The translations under genes and the position numbers were made by a program. Of a stretch of DNA of 37,788 nt, positions 22,547 through 33,400 are shown piece after piece. The stretch is taken from contig JAYMTA010000138.1 of NCBI GenBank assembly GCA_036897625.1, forward strand, positions 1 to 37,788, read 5' to 3'. The notes beneath the pieces are model-generated. The model was not told where the DNA came from and did no database searches. It was given only the letters and a program-made list of their open reading frames with translations. Source of the DNA: Pelargonium cotyledonis (lineage: Eukaryota > Streptophyta > Magnoliopsida > Geraniales > Geraniaceae). Each line of letters starts with the position of its first letter. Within the stretch, counting starts at the first letter, position 1.

Positions 22547-24040
22547 TCAAGTCGGATTCTGGTAGGCAAATTGCACTTTTGATTCCAACAAAGAAACATA
22601 TTTATCTAGCATGGAAATGACAGCTTCGAATTCAGTGACTTGCTGCTCTATTGCATCAATCTGCTGAACGTACTCGTCAAAGTTACCACTTTTGTTCTTC
22701 AACTGCTCCACATAAACCCTCAACCCAGAAGCCACATCACCAAATCCTTTGTATTCTTCTGCCACTCTCAGATTCATCTTTTCCAAGAGTTCTAGCTGAT
22801 TATTCGTCCCCTGAAAGATGAAAAAAATATTAGTAAATATGGTTTCTTGTTTCACTGCAGGACATTCGTTATTAATGGCTACTATTGTGGACACAAACCC
22901 AAATAAAGAGTGTGTATTAATGTTGTTCATAACAATGAATAAAAAAAATACTAAACAGTTGTGAGATTGAGCCATGACTTGTGAGCTCCATTTGAAACCA
23001 ATTCATGTGAAGCTGGATTGAATTTCATGGGGGTGGAATCAAACTCCTCCAATGACAAGCTCTTTAACCTCTAGGTGAAATCAATACTATCAAATGAAGC
23101 GATTTTGAGCACCCACGGCAATATCAGCAACAACCAAGCCATTTCCCAATCAACATTGAGGCCTAGCAAAACTCATTGAAATCCTCTAGCCGTATTATCC
23201 TCATTCAATCTATCATTCAAATGACATCTCCGTTAAGCCACATGTTACTATATCCACTGCGACCCATTTCAATTTGTCCTAACTATATTCTCTCACATTT
23301 CCCCAAGGGGTCACTAATGATGCACAAGTCTGAACTCTGAACCACCTTAAAAGGCTCTCCCTCAACTTATCTTCAATTAAAGTTGACCCAACTCTTGCTT
23401 TGGTAACTTCATTCACAATTTTATCCTTCCTAGTGTCATCACAAATCTTACCCCCATCTTAATGGCTTGGAGCATCTCCATGCAACATGGTTGACCTTAT
23501 AACTAAACCTATAAAACAACCCCTTCAAGTCTTCAACTTAAGAGAGATTCTTTGATCACAAGCTCTTTTCCACCTCTATAACACCACCCTAATCCTATTT
23601 GTTAGTTGCTTGTACTGAATTTTTTGCACAAGCAAAGCAAATATGTAACAATTATTTGTAAAAACACATAATTTCAAGAACCCAAGACGATTCCCAAAAT
23701 TAATTTCGACAACATTTTCATGCCAAACTAATTTGGAAGTTCGGAAATCTCAATAATCAGAACTCCAAAATTCTCCCCACAGATCTATACATTGAAGTGC
23801 AAATTTACATTTTTCGAGTACCTGTACTCATGTACTTCGATTCGAATGTTTCAAATTGAGTACAAAAGCATGCTGATCTTGAACCCTATGATATGCAAAA
23901 CAGGAAGCTTGAGGAAGTGAAACAATGGATGTCAGAGAGAGAACCTGAAGCTCAAATTTGATCATGGTGGAGACGCTGCTTAACAAATCATTGAGCGACT
24001 CTGCGAGCTCGTCTTGCTTCTCCGGTTCTGTACCAGCCAT
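22547..24040 (-). CDS. BLOS2: BLOC-1 subunit 2 (BLOS2), complete
   Basis: Small coiled-coil subunit of BLOC-1, which in plants acts with BLOS1 and SNX1 in endosome-to-vacuole trafficking. Two exons, 23945-24040 and 22547-22810, join in phase 0 to give 119 residues. The start ATG is the only one in frame (MAGTEPEKQDELAESL); the upstream frame continues only through a TTG. The protein is almost wholly helical with heptad spacing. Conserved segments include FELQGTNNQLELLEKMNLRV, a GFGDVASGLR stretch and VTEFEAVISMLDKYV, matching the plant BLOS2 family in order and length. The single intron (22811-23944, 1134 bp) is swollen by a LINE remnant. The gene is divergent from the Furry-like gene, with 389 bp between start codons. 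Confidence 0.94.
23090..23590 (-). mobile_element. LINE reverse-transcriptase C-terminal remnant (RTE/L1-like)
   Basis: Minus-strand translation shows a decayed C-terminal end of a plant non-LTR retrotransposon polyprotein. Pieces readable in succession resemble CDQRISLKLK, RSTMLHG, then TRKDKIVNEVTKARVG and IEDKLRESLLRWF. These correspond to the familiar family wording CDRRMPLKLKGKFY / RPAMLYG / TRKDKIRNEDIREKVGV / EKMRENRLRWFGHV. The catalytic YADD region is absent. The copy is 5'-truncated and broken by frameshifts and in-frame stops. It sits in the BLOS2 intron in the same orientation as the gene. Confidence 0.75.
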
Positions 24041-24429
24041 GGCTTTCGACGGAACTGAACCCACAATAATCTTCAGCGACGAGACGACAAACAAATCAAG
24101 GCGTAAATGTAAAGCACCAAAACGACGTCGCTCAAGCTTTAATTCGTTTTCAATTCTTTTTTCTGGGACCGCGACAAATATACACTCTATTTAGTTGTTC
24201 ATAAATTTTGTTCATCAAAGATTCAATTTTGACACACACTCGTAACTCGGTGATCCGATTCTTTAACGATCCTCTCGCAACGCTTAATTATCGACCCTCA
24301 ATCAATTCCAATCCACCGTCTTGATCTTGTTATTCGAAACCTGATTTCGCGAAACCGTTCCTCATTTTCCGTATTGTGAATGGAAGCTGAGTTTGGAGCA
24401 GACTCGTCCGTCGTCGCAGTTTGTTGAAG
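24041..24429. promoter_or_regulatory. Shared bidirectional promoter region of BLOS2 and the Furry-like gene
   Basis: Only 389 bases separate the two divergent start codons, so both promoters and 5' UTRs must fit here. An ACGACGTCGCTC stretch near 24,121 contains a palindromic GACGTC core, as in bZIP-bound C/G-box-like sites. I see no well-placed TATA box for the Furry direction, which fits a broadly expressed gene. A small upstream ORF lies at 24380-24427. Confidence 0.7.
24380..24427 (+). CDS. 15-codon upstream ORF ahead of the Furry-like start
   Basis: The ATG at 24380 opens MEAEFGADSSVVAVC and stops at TGA 24425-24427, only two bases before the main ATG at 24430. If it lies within the mRNA, scanning ribosomes meet it first, and the main product would need leaky scanning or very close reinitiation. 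No transcript evidence is available here and conservation is unknown. Confidence 0.4.
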   Translation: MEAEFGADSSVVAVC

Positions 24430-27400
24430 ATGAAGGCTGGAAGCGCTGCGAAGCTCATCGTTGACGCGTTGCTGCAACGTTTTCTTCCTCTCGCACGCCG
24501 CCGCATTGAAACCGCTCAAGCTCAGGTAAATTTCGCTCTTCCTAATTCTGATTCCGCACTTTTTTATATTTTGGGGTGTGGGAGTGTATCTAACGCTCCT
24601 GTTCCGTCATTGGCCTTGATTTTGGATATAAAAAATGGTAATGCTATGGAAATTATGCGTAGGTGGCTTGTTGTATTGATAATGATGTGAATCTTATGGA
24701 AGTTTGATATCTCTGGACTTATTGGGGTGGTGACTGAAATTATGTGTGCTTCATCAGTGATGCTTGTTGGAGAGTAGCAATTATGGGGTTATTCTGTATG
24801 GTTTCACTGTTTTAGGGCCTTTCTATTGGGATAATATGATAGGTTCAATGTGTGTTTATTTGTCAAAACACTCCATTGTTCCAATGATTTTTCGATTTTG
24901 ATTGGGGAACATACGTAATATGGATGGTATGTTGAAGCCAATAACAATGCCATTGCCAGTTGCTTTAACAAATCAATATTTCCAGCATCTGTGGAGCGGT
25001 GACTGACTGATTCTGTGTGCTTCAAGTAGTTATACAATTTATTTTTACTATTATTTGCTGAATAATTTTGTATAGTCATTCTGGATGGTTGTAGGATGTT
25101 TCTGGGGAATAATATGAGTTCTTGGTCAGTTGTAATGAGTTTGAATGGTTTAAAATTTAAATTATCCAATTGTTAATGAGATTTGAGTCTTAAGTTTGTT
25201 AATTTTTTCGAAGATATGGTGTTTGTTTTCTGTCTTTTACCTGTCTCCACATTTGTGCTTTTATTAAATTGATTTCCCATTTTTATATTGTCTACCAATT
25301 AAGCAGCTCCCCTGAAACCCTTGTTCATATCTTCATGATAGTTCCCAAGTTAGGTTTTGTAGCTATCCCATGGTCTCATGTCAGATAATTGTGATATGGC
25401 TATGAGAAATGGTGTAAATGTTTAGTTGATGTTACTATTACGCCTAACTAATGCTCATTTATGGTGATTTTCATGTTTCTTCTTGTTTTTTTTTTTTTTG
25501 TGATTTGTAGGATGGACAATACCTGCGACCATCCGACCCTGCCTATGAGCAAGTTCTAGATTCCTTGGCTATGGTTGCACAACATACACCTGTACCCCTC
25601 TTGGAAGCTCTTCTTCGATGGAGAGAAAGGTGGGTCACTAAGGAGTCTGAATTCTTTTGTAACTACATTGTTTTCCATATCTCTTGAATACCGTTTTGGT
25701 TTACTAGCATCATTTGCTATAGCTATGCAATATTGGTACTAATAATGCTGCATAGAGATAGCAATTGTTTGTATGCCCATTGTGCGCACACATGTCTAAT
25801 ATGATTTATCCAGACATGTCTACCTATCTAACTAGCACTTCAAACTTTGGTTCACATAGGACACATCCATAGGCGTTAATGGTTCTTGTTACCTCCTTAC
25901 AAAGATGTAAAAGCTTAAAGTAATTTTCTTCTCGAAGGTTGATTTTTTGTTTGTGGTGTATCTTTTAGCTGCAAGGTTCCATTATGAATTGTTAAATTAC
26001 AACTTTTTGTTGATTTGAAAAATGAAAACTGTGAAATTTATATTATTGATGTGAATGAATTGTGTAACAAGTACAATAGACACCCCTTTATTCATATATT
26101 TAGACTAGATATAGGAAATAAACTAGAATAGGAAATCAAATTACACTTTCCTAATTACAATATATTTCCTAATTTCACCAACATGTTTCTTAACTATACT
26201 AACTTAGAATTGTATATTCAACACTCCATTTAAAGTTGAGCATATAAATGAAATCAATGCAAAAGATTGAATTTTTTTAAACTTTCCGTAGCATTTAGTG
26301 GCGGTTGGAGGTGATTTTAATGACAAATGGTTGCAAAACTTGGTGGTGTGAGTGTGTGTTGTCTTACCACAATAGTGTCTTCGGGAGAGAACACTCACTT
26401 GAAAGAGACATTAGTGAGGAGGCCGCTGATCATTGTGGCAAATTGGGCAGGGAAGATTGTGGAGGGTGTGCTCAAGTAGTTCCAGTGAGAAGAAGGCAAC
26501 CATACTGGTGTCACTGAAATGTCAATTGACACCACGAACATGTGGTTGGAGCTTAGTTGGAGGAGGCACTAAGGTGTTGCCAGAGGCCAAAAGAGAAAAA
26601 CCAAAATTTTCACCATCACTATTAACACATTCTACACCCCACCAAAACCTAAACTTGAAAGGTCAGATTTGTTATTAGTATGAACATTGCTCAAGAAGAA
26701 GAAAAGAAAAAGAAATTGTTAGGGTTTGGTTTTTTAGATACTTTCCCTCATATGCAAGCATAATCTTTTACATATTTAGAGAAGATGTTGAAGTGAGTGA
26801 AACAAGTCACACATTGGATAAATATGAAATAAATGAGTTACATATAATGGTGCAAGTGAAAGCTTATTATCAAGGTTGACATTTAAGTAGTGGAAACTCA
26901 AGCCTTTACGTATTGAAATTAAACATGTTATCAAAGTAAGTTTTGATCTTGGCTTGGTCCGAAGGTGGCTCGTTGTTGCCTTCCCTTTTGATCTTCGATC
27001 CATATTGCAGATAGACATGCTTGCAACAACCACGTGTTGAGTAAAATATCTATTTGTGAGGGAGGGTGTCGATTTTAAAAACCACCCTGATTGTGAATGT
27101 GTCGAGGCCACCAATAAAAAGAAAATTGTGAGGCTCGCACGTGAGGGGAGTGTTGAAGTGGGTGAAATAAGTCCTGAATATGAAAGAAATGAGTTACATA
27201 TAATGGTGCAAGTGAAAACTCTATTAATGAGGATGATCTTTTAGTGGTGGAACCCTAATACATTGTGTGTATTATATTATTGAAATTGAAAAGATGATAA
27301 GAAAGGAAACTTACTTTTTTTAAACCAACTCTCTCCCTCTCCCTACAGACGTGTCTTTCTACAAGTGAATTGGAGACCACAAGGGTACCTTACGCAATTG

Positions 27401-30400
27401 GGCCACAAGATATGATCAAAATCTACTCTAATACCATGATAAGTTTTAATTAGTTTTTTGGGTTATACACGAAAGTTTGGGCTCCCATTTTTTAAAGGCC
27501 AACTATTTTTCAGTAGGATTTGACTTTTATGTATGAGAAGCTCAAACTCTTATATGTAACCCAATATTGGAATTTAACATGGTATTAAAACAAAATTTCT
27601 CGCATGGATGGGGGGGGGGGGGGGGAGGAAAAGGGGTGGAAACAAGTCCCAGTTTGAAAAAATATGAGAAAAATGAGTTGTACGCAAAGGTGGAAGGCAA
27701 AACCTACTAATATGGTTGATGTTTTAGTAGTGAAAGCTCAAACCCTTTTGTGTATCTCAATAAAACGATATTTTAAATTTATCAAAAACAATGATCTTTC
27801 ATGTTATACTTTTCCTACATACTATTATAGAGTTAGATAGCTCTAGTTATTAAAGATAAATTGTGATATCCAGCAATGATTTTGATGACGGTCATCAATG
27901 AGAGATCTGATATGGCTGTCTAAATTGCTCTTCATGTTGCTCAAGCTAATGATTTGGCATATTGGAACAGTTATTAAGATTGTCATTCCTTTGAACAATT
28001 ACTAAGAGTGATATTCTAAAATAGACTAGATATTTTGGGTGTTTTTTTTTTTTTGGTTATAGAGTTTTTGTTCTTTTGCTGCAGTGAATCCCCAAAGGGC
28101 GCAAATGATGCATCTACCTTCCAAAGAAAGGTTTGTATAGCTTGTGTAGCATTTTAGCTCCCATCAGCATGTTCAAGGTTTTTCTTCAATTATGAATTTT
28201 ATGACCAATGCAGCATTGGCAATTTTTTTACTAATAATCGTTCCATGTTATCACTATAGTGCTTGAATTAAAGAATCAAGAGGTTATGATCTATAATCTT
28301 GTTCCTGTTAGTAAATTTCAGTGGTCTTTGTGTGTGTGTGTGTGTAATGTATGTTAAGTGAGATTACCCTTATCTTCAGTACAGCAGGTAGCATGGTTTA
28401 TATATTATTGAAGTATTGCGGTTAAAAAAACAAGAAGTTGATATGTTGTTAGGATGTTAATACTCTTAGGCTATATCAGTTTTATATAAATGTAAGGATT
28501 GTTACTGATATGCCCATATTTGGAAAAATACAAATTATTATTTGTATGCTTAATAATATTTCAAAGGTTGGGCTCAGCTTGCGGTGGAGTGCATTTTTTG
28601 CTCAGCATGTATTCGCTTTGTGGAGTGCTGTCCACAGGAGGGACTTACTGGTTTGTTATTTATTATTTATTTATATATTTGAGTGTGTTATTTTCTAATT
28701 AGAATTTTATTTCTTGTATACAAATGAAATGTGCTCATGCTCATTGCAGAAAAGCTTTGGTCTGGGCTAGAAAATTTTGTTTTTGACTGGCTAATTAATG
28801 CTGACAGGTAAGCTGCTATTCAAGGGTTTCAATTCTCTCAATTCTTAAATTGAATTATATACTTTATTGTAATGTATAAGTTGCATTTACTAAATAAGAA
28901 AATCAAGTACTTTTGTTGACCTCTATAATCTCTTAATCAATCTTTGAAGTTTTGGGCTAATTCTAGATGAACTTCAATCAAGAACAAATTTTGGTTTTAA
29001 TTGCACAAAAAGTAAGTAAAGTTCTAAAGATGATGAAATGCTTAATGTTCCTGGATATTGGAGTATCCCATGTTGATAGTGTGGAGTTAAAACCTCTTAC
29101 TAAACTATTTGGGCCATAAAACTTGAAGTTCTGATAGAGCGCATTGTCAAATAACCTGTACTCAGTTGCTTCATGGCATATTTCTCATTCATGTAAAAAG
29201 TTGCATATTGTGTACACTCTTTCCTTAGAATGTTTATTTATTTATTTCATTTTTTGTTCTGATCGTTATTCTCTTTAACAGCTCTTCAAGGTAAAAATGT
29301 AAATATTTACATATATGTTGAGGGATGGGGTGTTGTGATTCTGATTTATATCTTGGTGAGCATTTAAGAAGAACTCTTGATTCCCTTGGTTACAATTCAC
29401 ATTTTGTTTATAAAAATATAATGCATTGTGCTTGAGAATGCTTAGCTTAACACCCGACACAATGCCCGGCAGATTGACAATTTTTTAGAAGGTTTTGCTT
29501 ACTACTTTTTAAATTCTTCAGTTAGTTCAGTTGTGCCAAGCCATTTAATTCAGAGACTGAGAACCTAGCCATTTTTATCTTCTTTTTTTAAGTTTATATT
29601 GTTCATAATCTCATTTTCATATAATTTCTCATGTGAACTCATATAGTCTCATTGCAGGGTTGTTAGCCAGGTTGAATATCCCTCATTGGTTGATTTGCGG
29701 GGCCTCCTTTTGGACCTAGTCGCTCAACTCTTGGGTGCATTATCTCGGATCAGGTATTCAATTTCTCATCTAATTATACTTGAACTTGATAATGTTGATT
29801 GGAATATAATTTAAAATTACTGCACTATCACACTTCATCGAGCTTATTTCAGTTGTTTCTTAATGGTTTGTCTTTGGTCAAGTCCAATGTTTGTTAACCA
29901 CTGGTTTTGCGGTTTGTAATGACTAATGACTTATTTAACTGTGACTGGTTCATTCTGGACCTAGGAGAAATCAACTTGGATGTTTTCCAGTCTAAGTTGA
30001 GTCATATTTAATTCATGGGATAATTTTAAAATCACCTTGGACTACATGCAAAATTACATTGTCCACGCAATAAATACAAATGTCATTCGGAGTGTCCGAA
30101 TGTGTAGTTAACTTGAGGGTGTATCACAATGTCAAATAGTGTTACCGGAGAGCATTCCATAGAGCACGCGGGAGAGCATTCCAGTATGAGTTATATTTTA
30201 TTTAGGATGTACAATATGTTGGTTGACTATTTTGTGGGAGTTGTACAAGAAAATGGGTTAATGTTATTATTTGTGGAAGATGGTTTAAGTAGATGGGTGT
30301 GAGTGGTATAGGTGAGGGGGTTGTCTGGCTTGGGGGTGCAGACTTTCATGTGGAGTAGTACGCGGATAAGAAGAAGGGAAATAGACATTGGGGTTGTTTG

Positions 30401-33400
30401 GCTGGTCACAAAAATGAGAGAGGAGTGATGTTGTGCTCACATGTGCTGGCCAAACAGGGAATAAGCATTTTCCTAGTAATAATGATTTTCCAGTGGTTCT
30501 ATTGAAGCTATGTTCAAATCATTTGTTTTTTTTTAACAGATTAGAGAGAGAACATAGACAATGATGTGGCAGCCCGCATCATTTGCCCTGAAAATCTACC
30601 TATTGTCCATGCTAGTGCTTACTGAATTTAAGTGCTAATAGAGCACGGTATACTAGTCATTGTTGCCTGTAAACCCATAGCCTAAGGGTGGTAAATATTC
30701 AAGATTTTGGTGCGGGGTCAATTTTGGCTGTTGATGTTGGTATTTAACCCTTAAGAAATTATTGATAGGGCACAAAAGTACTATTGTTTTCTTTTTAATG
30801 TGCTATCTTTTTTTATTTGTATTTTTTTTATCATTATTTATGTTGAAGTATGTTTACAGTCTTCTTGCTCACTGCTGGATTAGATATCTCCTGATCAGAA
30901 CTAAAATCTATCAAAGTATGGCAGCTGAGGGTGCACACTTACAATTGATCTAAGTGCAATCGACCCATCTATCAAAAAACAGATACTAAAATAAGTCATC
31001 TCTTTTTTAGCACCCAAACTGTGAGAACAAAAATGCTGTAAATTATGATATAACAAAATGCATTTTAAGTTAGAAATGCTGTAAATTATGATATAACAAA
31101 ATGCATTTTAAGTTACTTGCTTCTACATGCATTAATTGGTTAACTTATTCATGATTGTTAGGGCTGAGAAGGTGACATGCAAGCATGCTTTAGTTCAATC
31201 TTCTGTATCTTTGGAGTTGTTAATGTATCCCACATCGATAGAATGTTTCCACTTGATACACTAGATGAGCCATCCACCTATCAGTTTAAGCTTTGGGTTG
31301 GAGTCAAGTTTAGCATGGTACAAAGATGGTTTGGTTTGGACCTAGTGACCTGTCTTTGTTGCCTCCCATCTTGGTCCCGTGCAAGGTCCGTTGTGTTATC
31401 CGGCTTGCACTTGAGGACAGTGTTAATGTATCTCACATCGATGTGAAGTCCGTTTCCACTTGATATACTAATTCTCCACCTATCAGCTTAAGCTTTTGGG
31501 TTGGAGTTAAGTTTAACATGAGTAAAACCTTAAATTATCTTGCCAAACAGGTTTAGCACCGTAACCGAACGCTTTTTCATGGAGCTTAATACTCGTCGGA
31601 TTGATACTAGTAGTGCTCGAAGTGAGACACTTAGCATCATTAATGGGATGCGGTATCTGAAACTTGGGGTAAGTTAATTTCCGTTCTTCCTAGAGATAAA
31701 TGATCTCAAGACAAGAGTATAACAGTAAGCTAAATGTCAGGTTAAGACTGAGGGTGGACTGAATGCATCTGCCTCCTTTGTGGCGAAAGGAAACCCTCTT
31801 AACCGTGCTCCACATAAACGCAAGAGTGAACTTCATCATGCACTATGCAATATGCTTTCAAACATCCTAGCACCACTTGCAGATGGTGGTAAAAGTCATT
31901 GGCCTCCTTCAGGTGTGGACCAAGCGCTTCTTTTGTGGTATGAAGCTGTGGGGCGAATCAGATTGCAACTCATGCATTGGATGGACAAACAGAGCAAACA
32001 TATAGCTGTAAGTTAACAATATGGCCATTCTGTAAGCTGATAAGAGGAACACACTCTCTACCGTAAAGGACGTCTTTCTCTCCATTAATTTGTAGATGGT
32101 GTTAACTTCTAATTTAATTAGTTGAAATTCAAACAAAAGAAAACAGTTACTAAGTTTCTTTTATTCGATGAAGTGAGATTTTATACCTACTTTTAAATGG
32201 TTATTATGCATTTTATTTGGTACTCTTGTGCACTAGACTTCCCTTTTTTATGTATTATTTATATGTCAATAATTTATTTTTTTCCTATTTCATTATCCAT
32301 CACAGTATCCCATTGTCCTTGAAAAACTTGTTAGCTGTCTGAAGTTTTTATTTTTTATTGGTCTTTTATTTGGTGGTTCCCTTACCAGTTACTTCAACTT
32401 TAGATCATGCTAATCATTCTGAAGTTGTCTTGTGTTCTCTTGAAATGTTTTTTTTTATCGGCTAATAAATATATATTAATATGCTCGGAATCCCAAGGAG
32501 GGAACCAAAGAAAAATGATAACAGATGAGAGGCAAAGCCTGTTACAAAGTGATTGTTCTGGAGAGTTCCAGAACATGAGAGAGGATCAAAGATCCAACAT
32601 CGTTTTGTGGAAAGAGAGGTTCCATGGAGACGAGGAAATGGAGCAGAGGCTTCTGACAGTTGCAAGCTTATTGAGAGAGAGGCTGTAGAGCCTTGGGTGA
32701 AGTCTGGCAAGTTGTTTGTTGTTCTTATGAAGTTTTTGTTGTTTGCACAAGGCTAGAAAATGGATATTTAGGTGCTTTAATCTTTCTTCATGTTGAGAGA
32801 TGGCAATTGAACATTTTTTTTAACTTCCCAACTTTGAGGATTCATGAGGGTCATCATATGAACTATCAATTTTCATTAACTTATGGGTATTTATTGGTTT
32901 GTCCTATGAGCAATGAAGTGCATGCTCTTTGTATCTCAACATGGGATCTGCAATATTAAATTCAGTCAATATCGTTCTTTCAACCTATATTTGAATTTTT
33001 TTTTAAACTAGTATTCCATTCTCCTTCCCTCCCCTAGATCTTGGGTAGGCCGAATGCCTGATGCTTGTTTTTTCTGTTCTTATCTACTCTCTCATAATAC
33101 AGTTTTTGTCCTAGGTTGGCTACCCTTTGGTGACACTTCTTCTCTGTCTTGGTGACCCTCAAATATTCCACCACAACTTGAGCCCTCACATGGAGCAACT
33201 CTACAAGCTTCTAAGAGTGAGTTCATTAATTTAATGTTTAGTCTGTGAGACAAGCCAAAACCAGAAATGGTCAAACATCCCTAAACACCCCTCATTGCCC
33301 AATTATGCTGTTTTTATCTTGAATGGATAGTATACATTTTGTTTCCCACCTCATTTGTCTGAAATGTTATAACTGTTTTGATCTTGCAGGACAAGAACCA

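Noticed and set aside
31177-31446. 89-codon plus-strand open frame in a Furry intron
   Set aside because: It runs through the terminal repeat and interior of the small TRIM-like element and has no protein signature.
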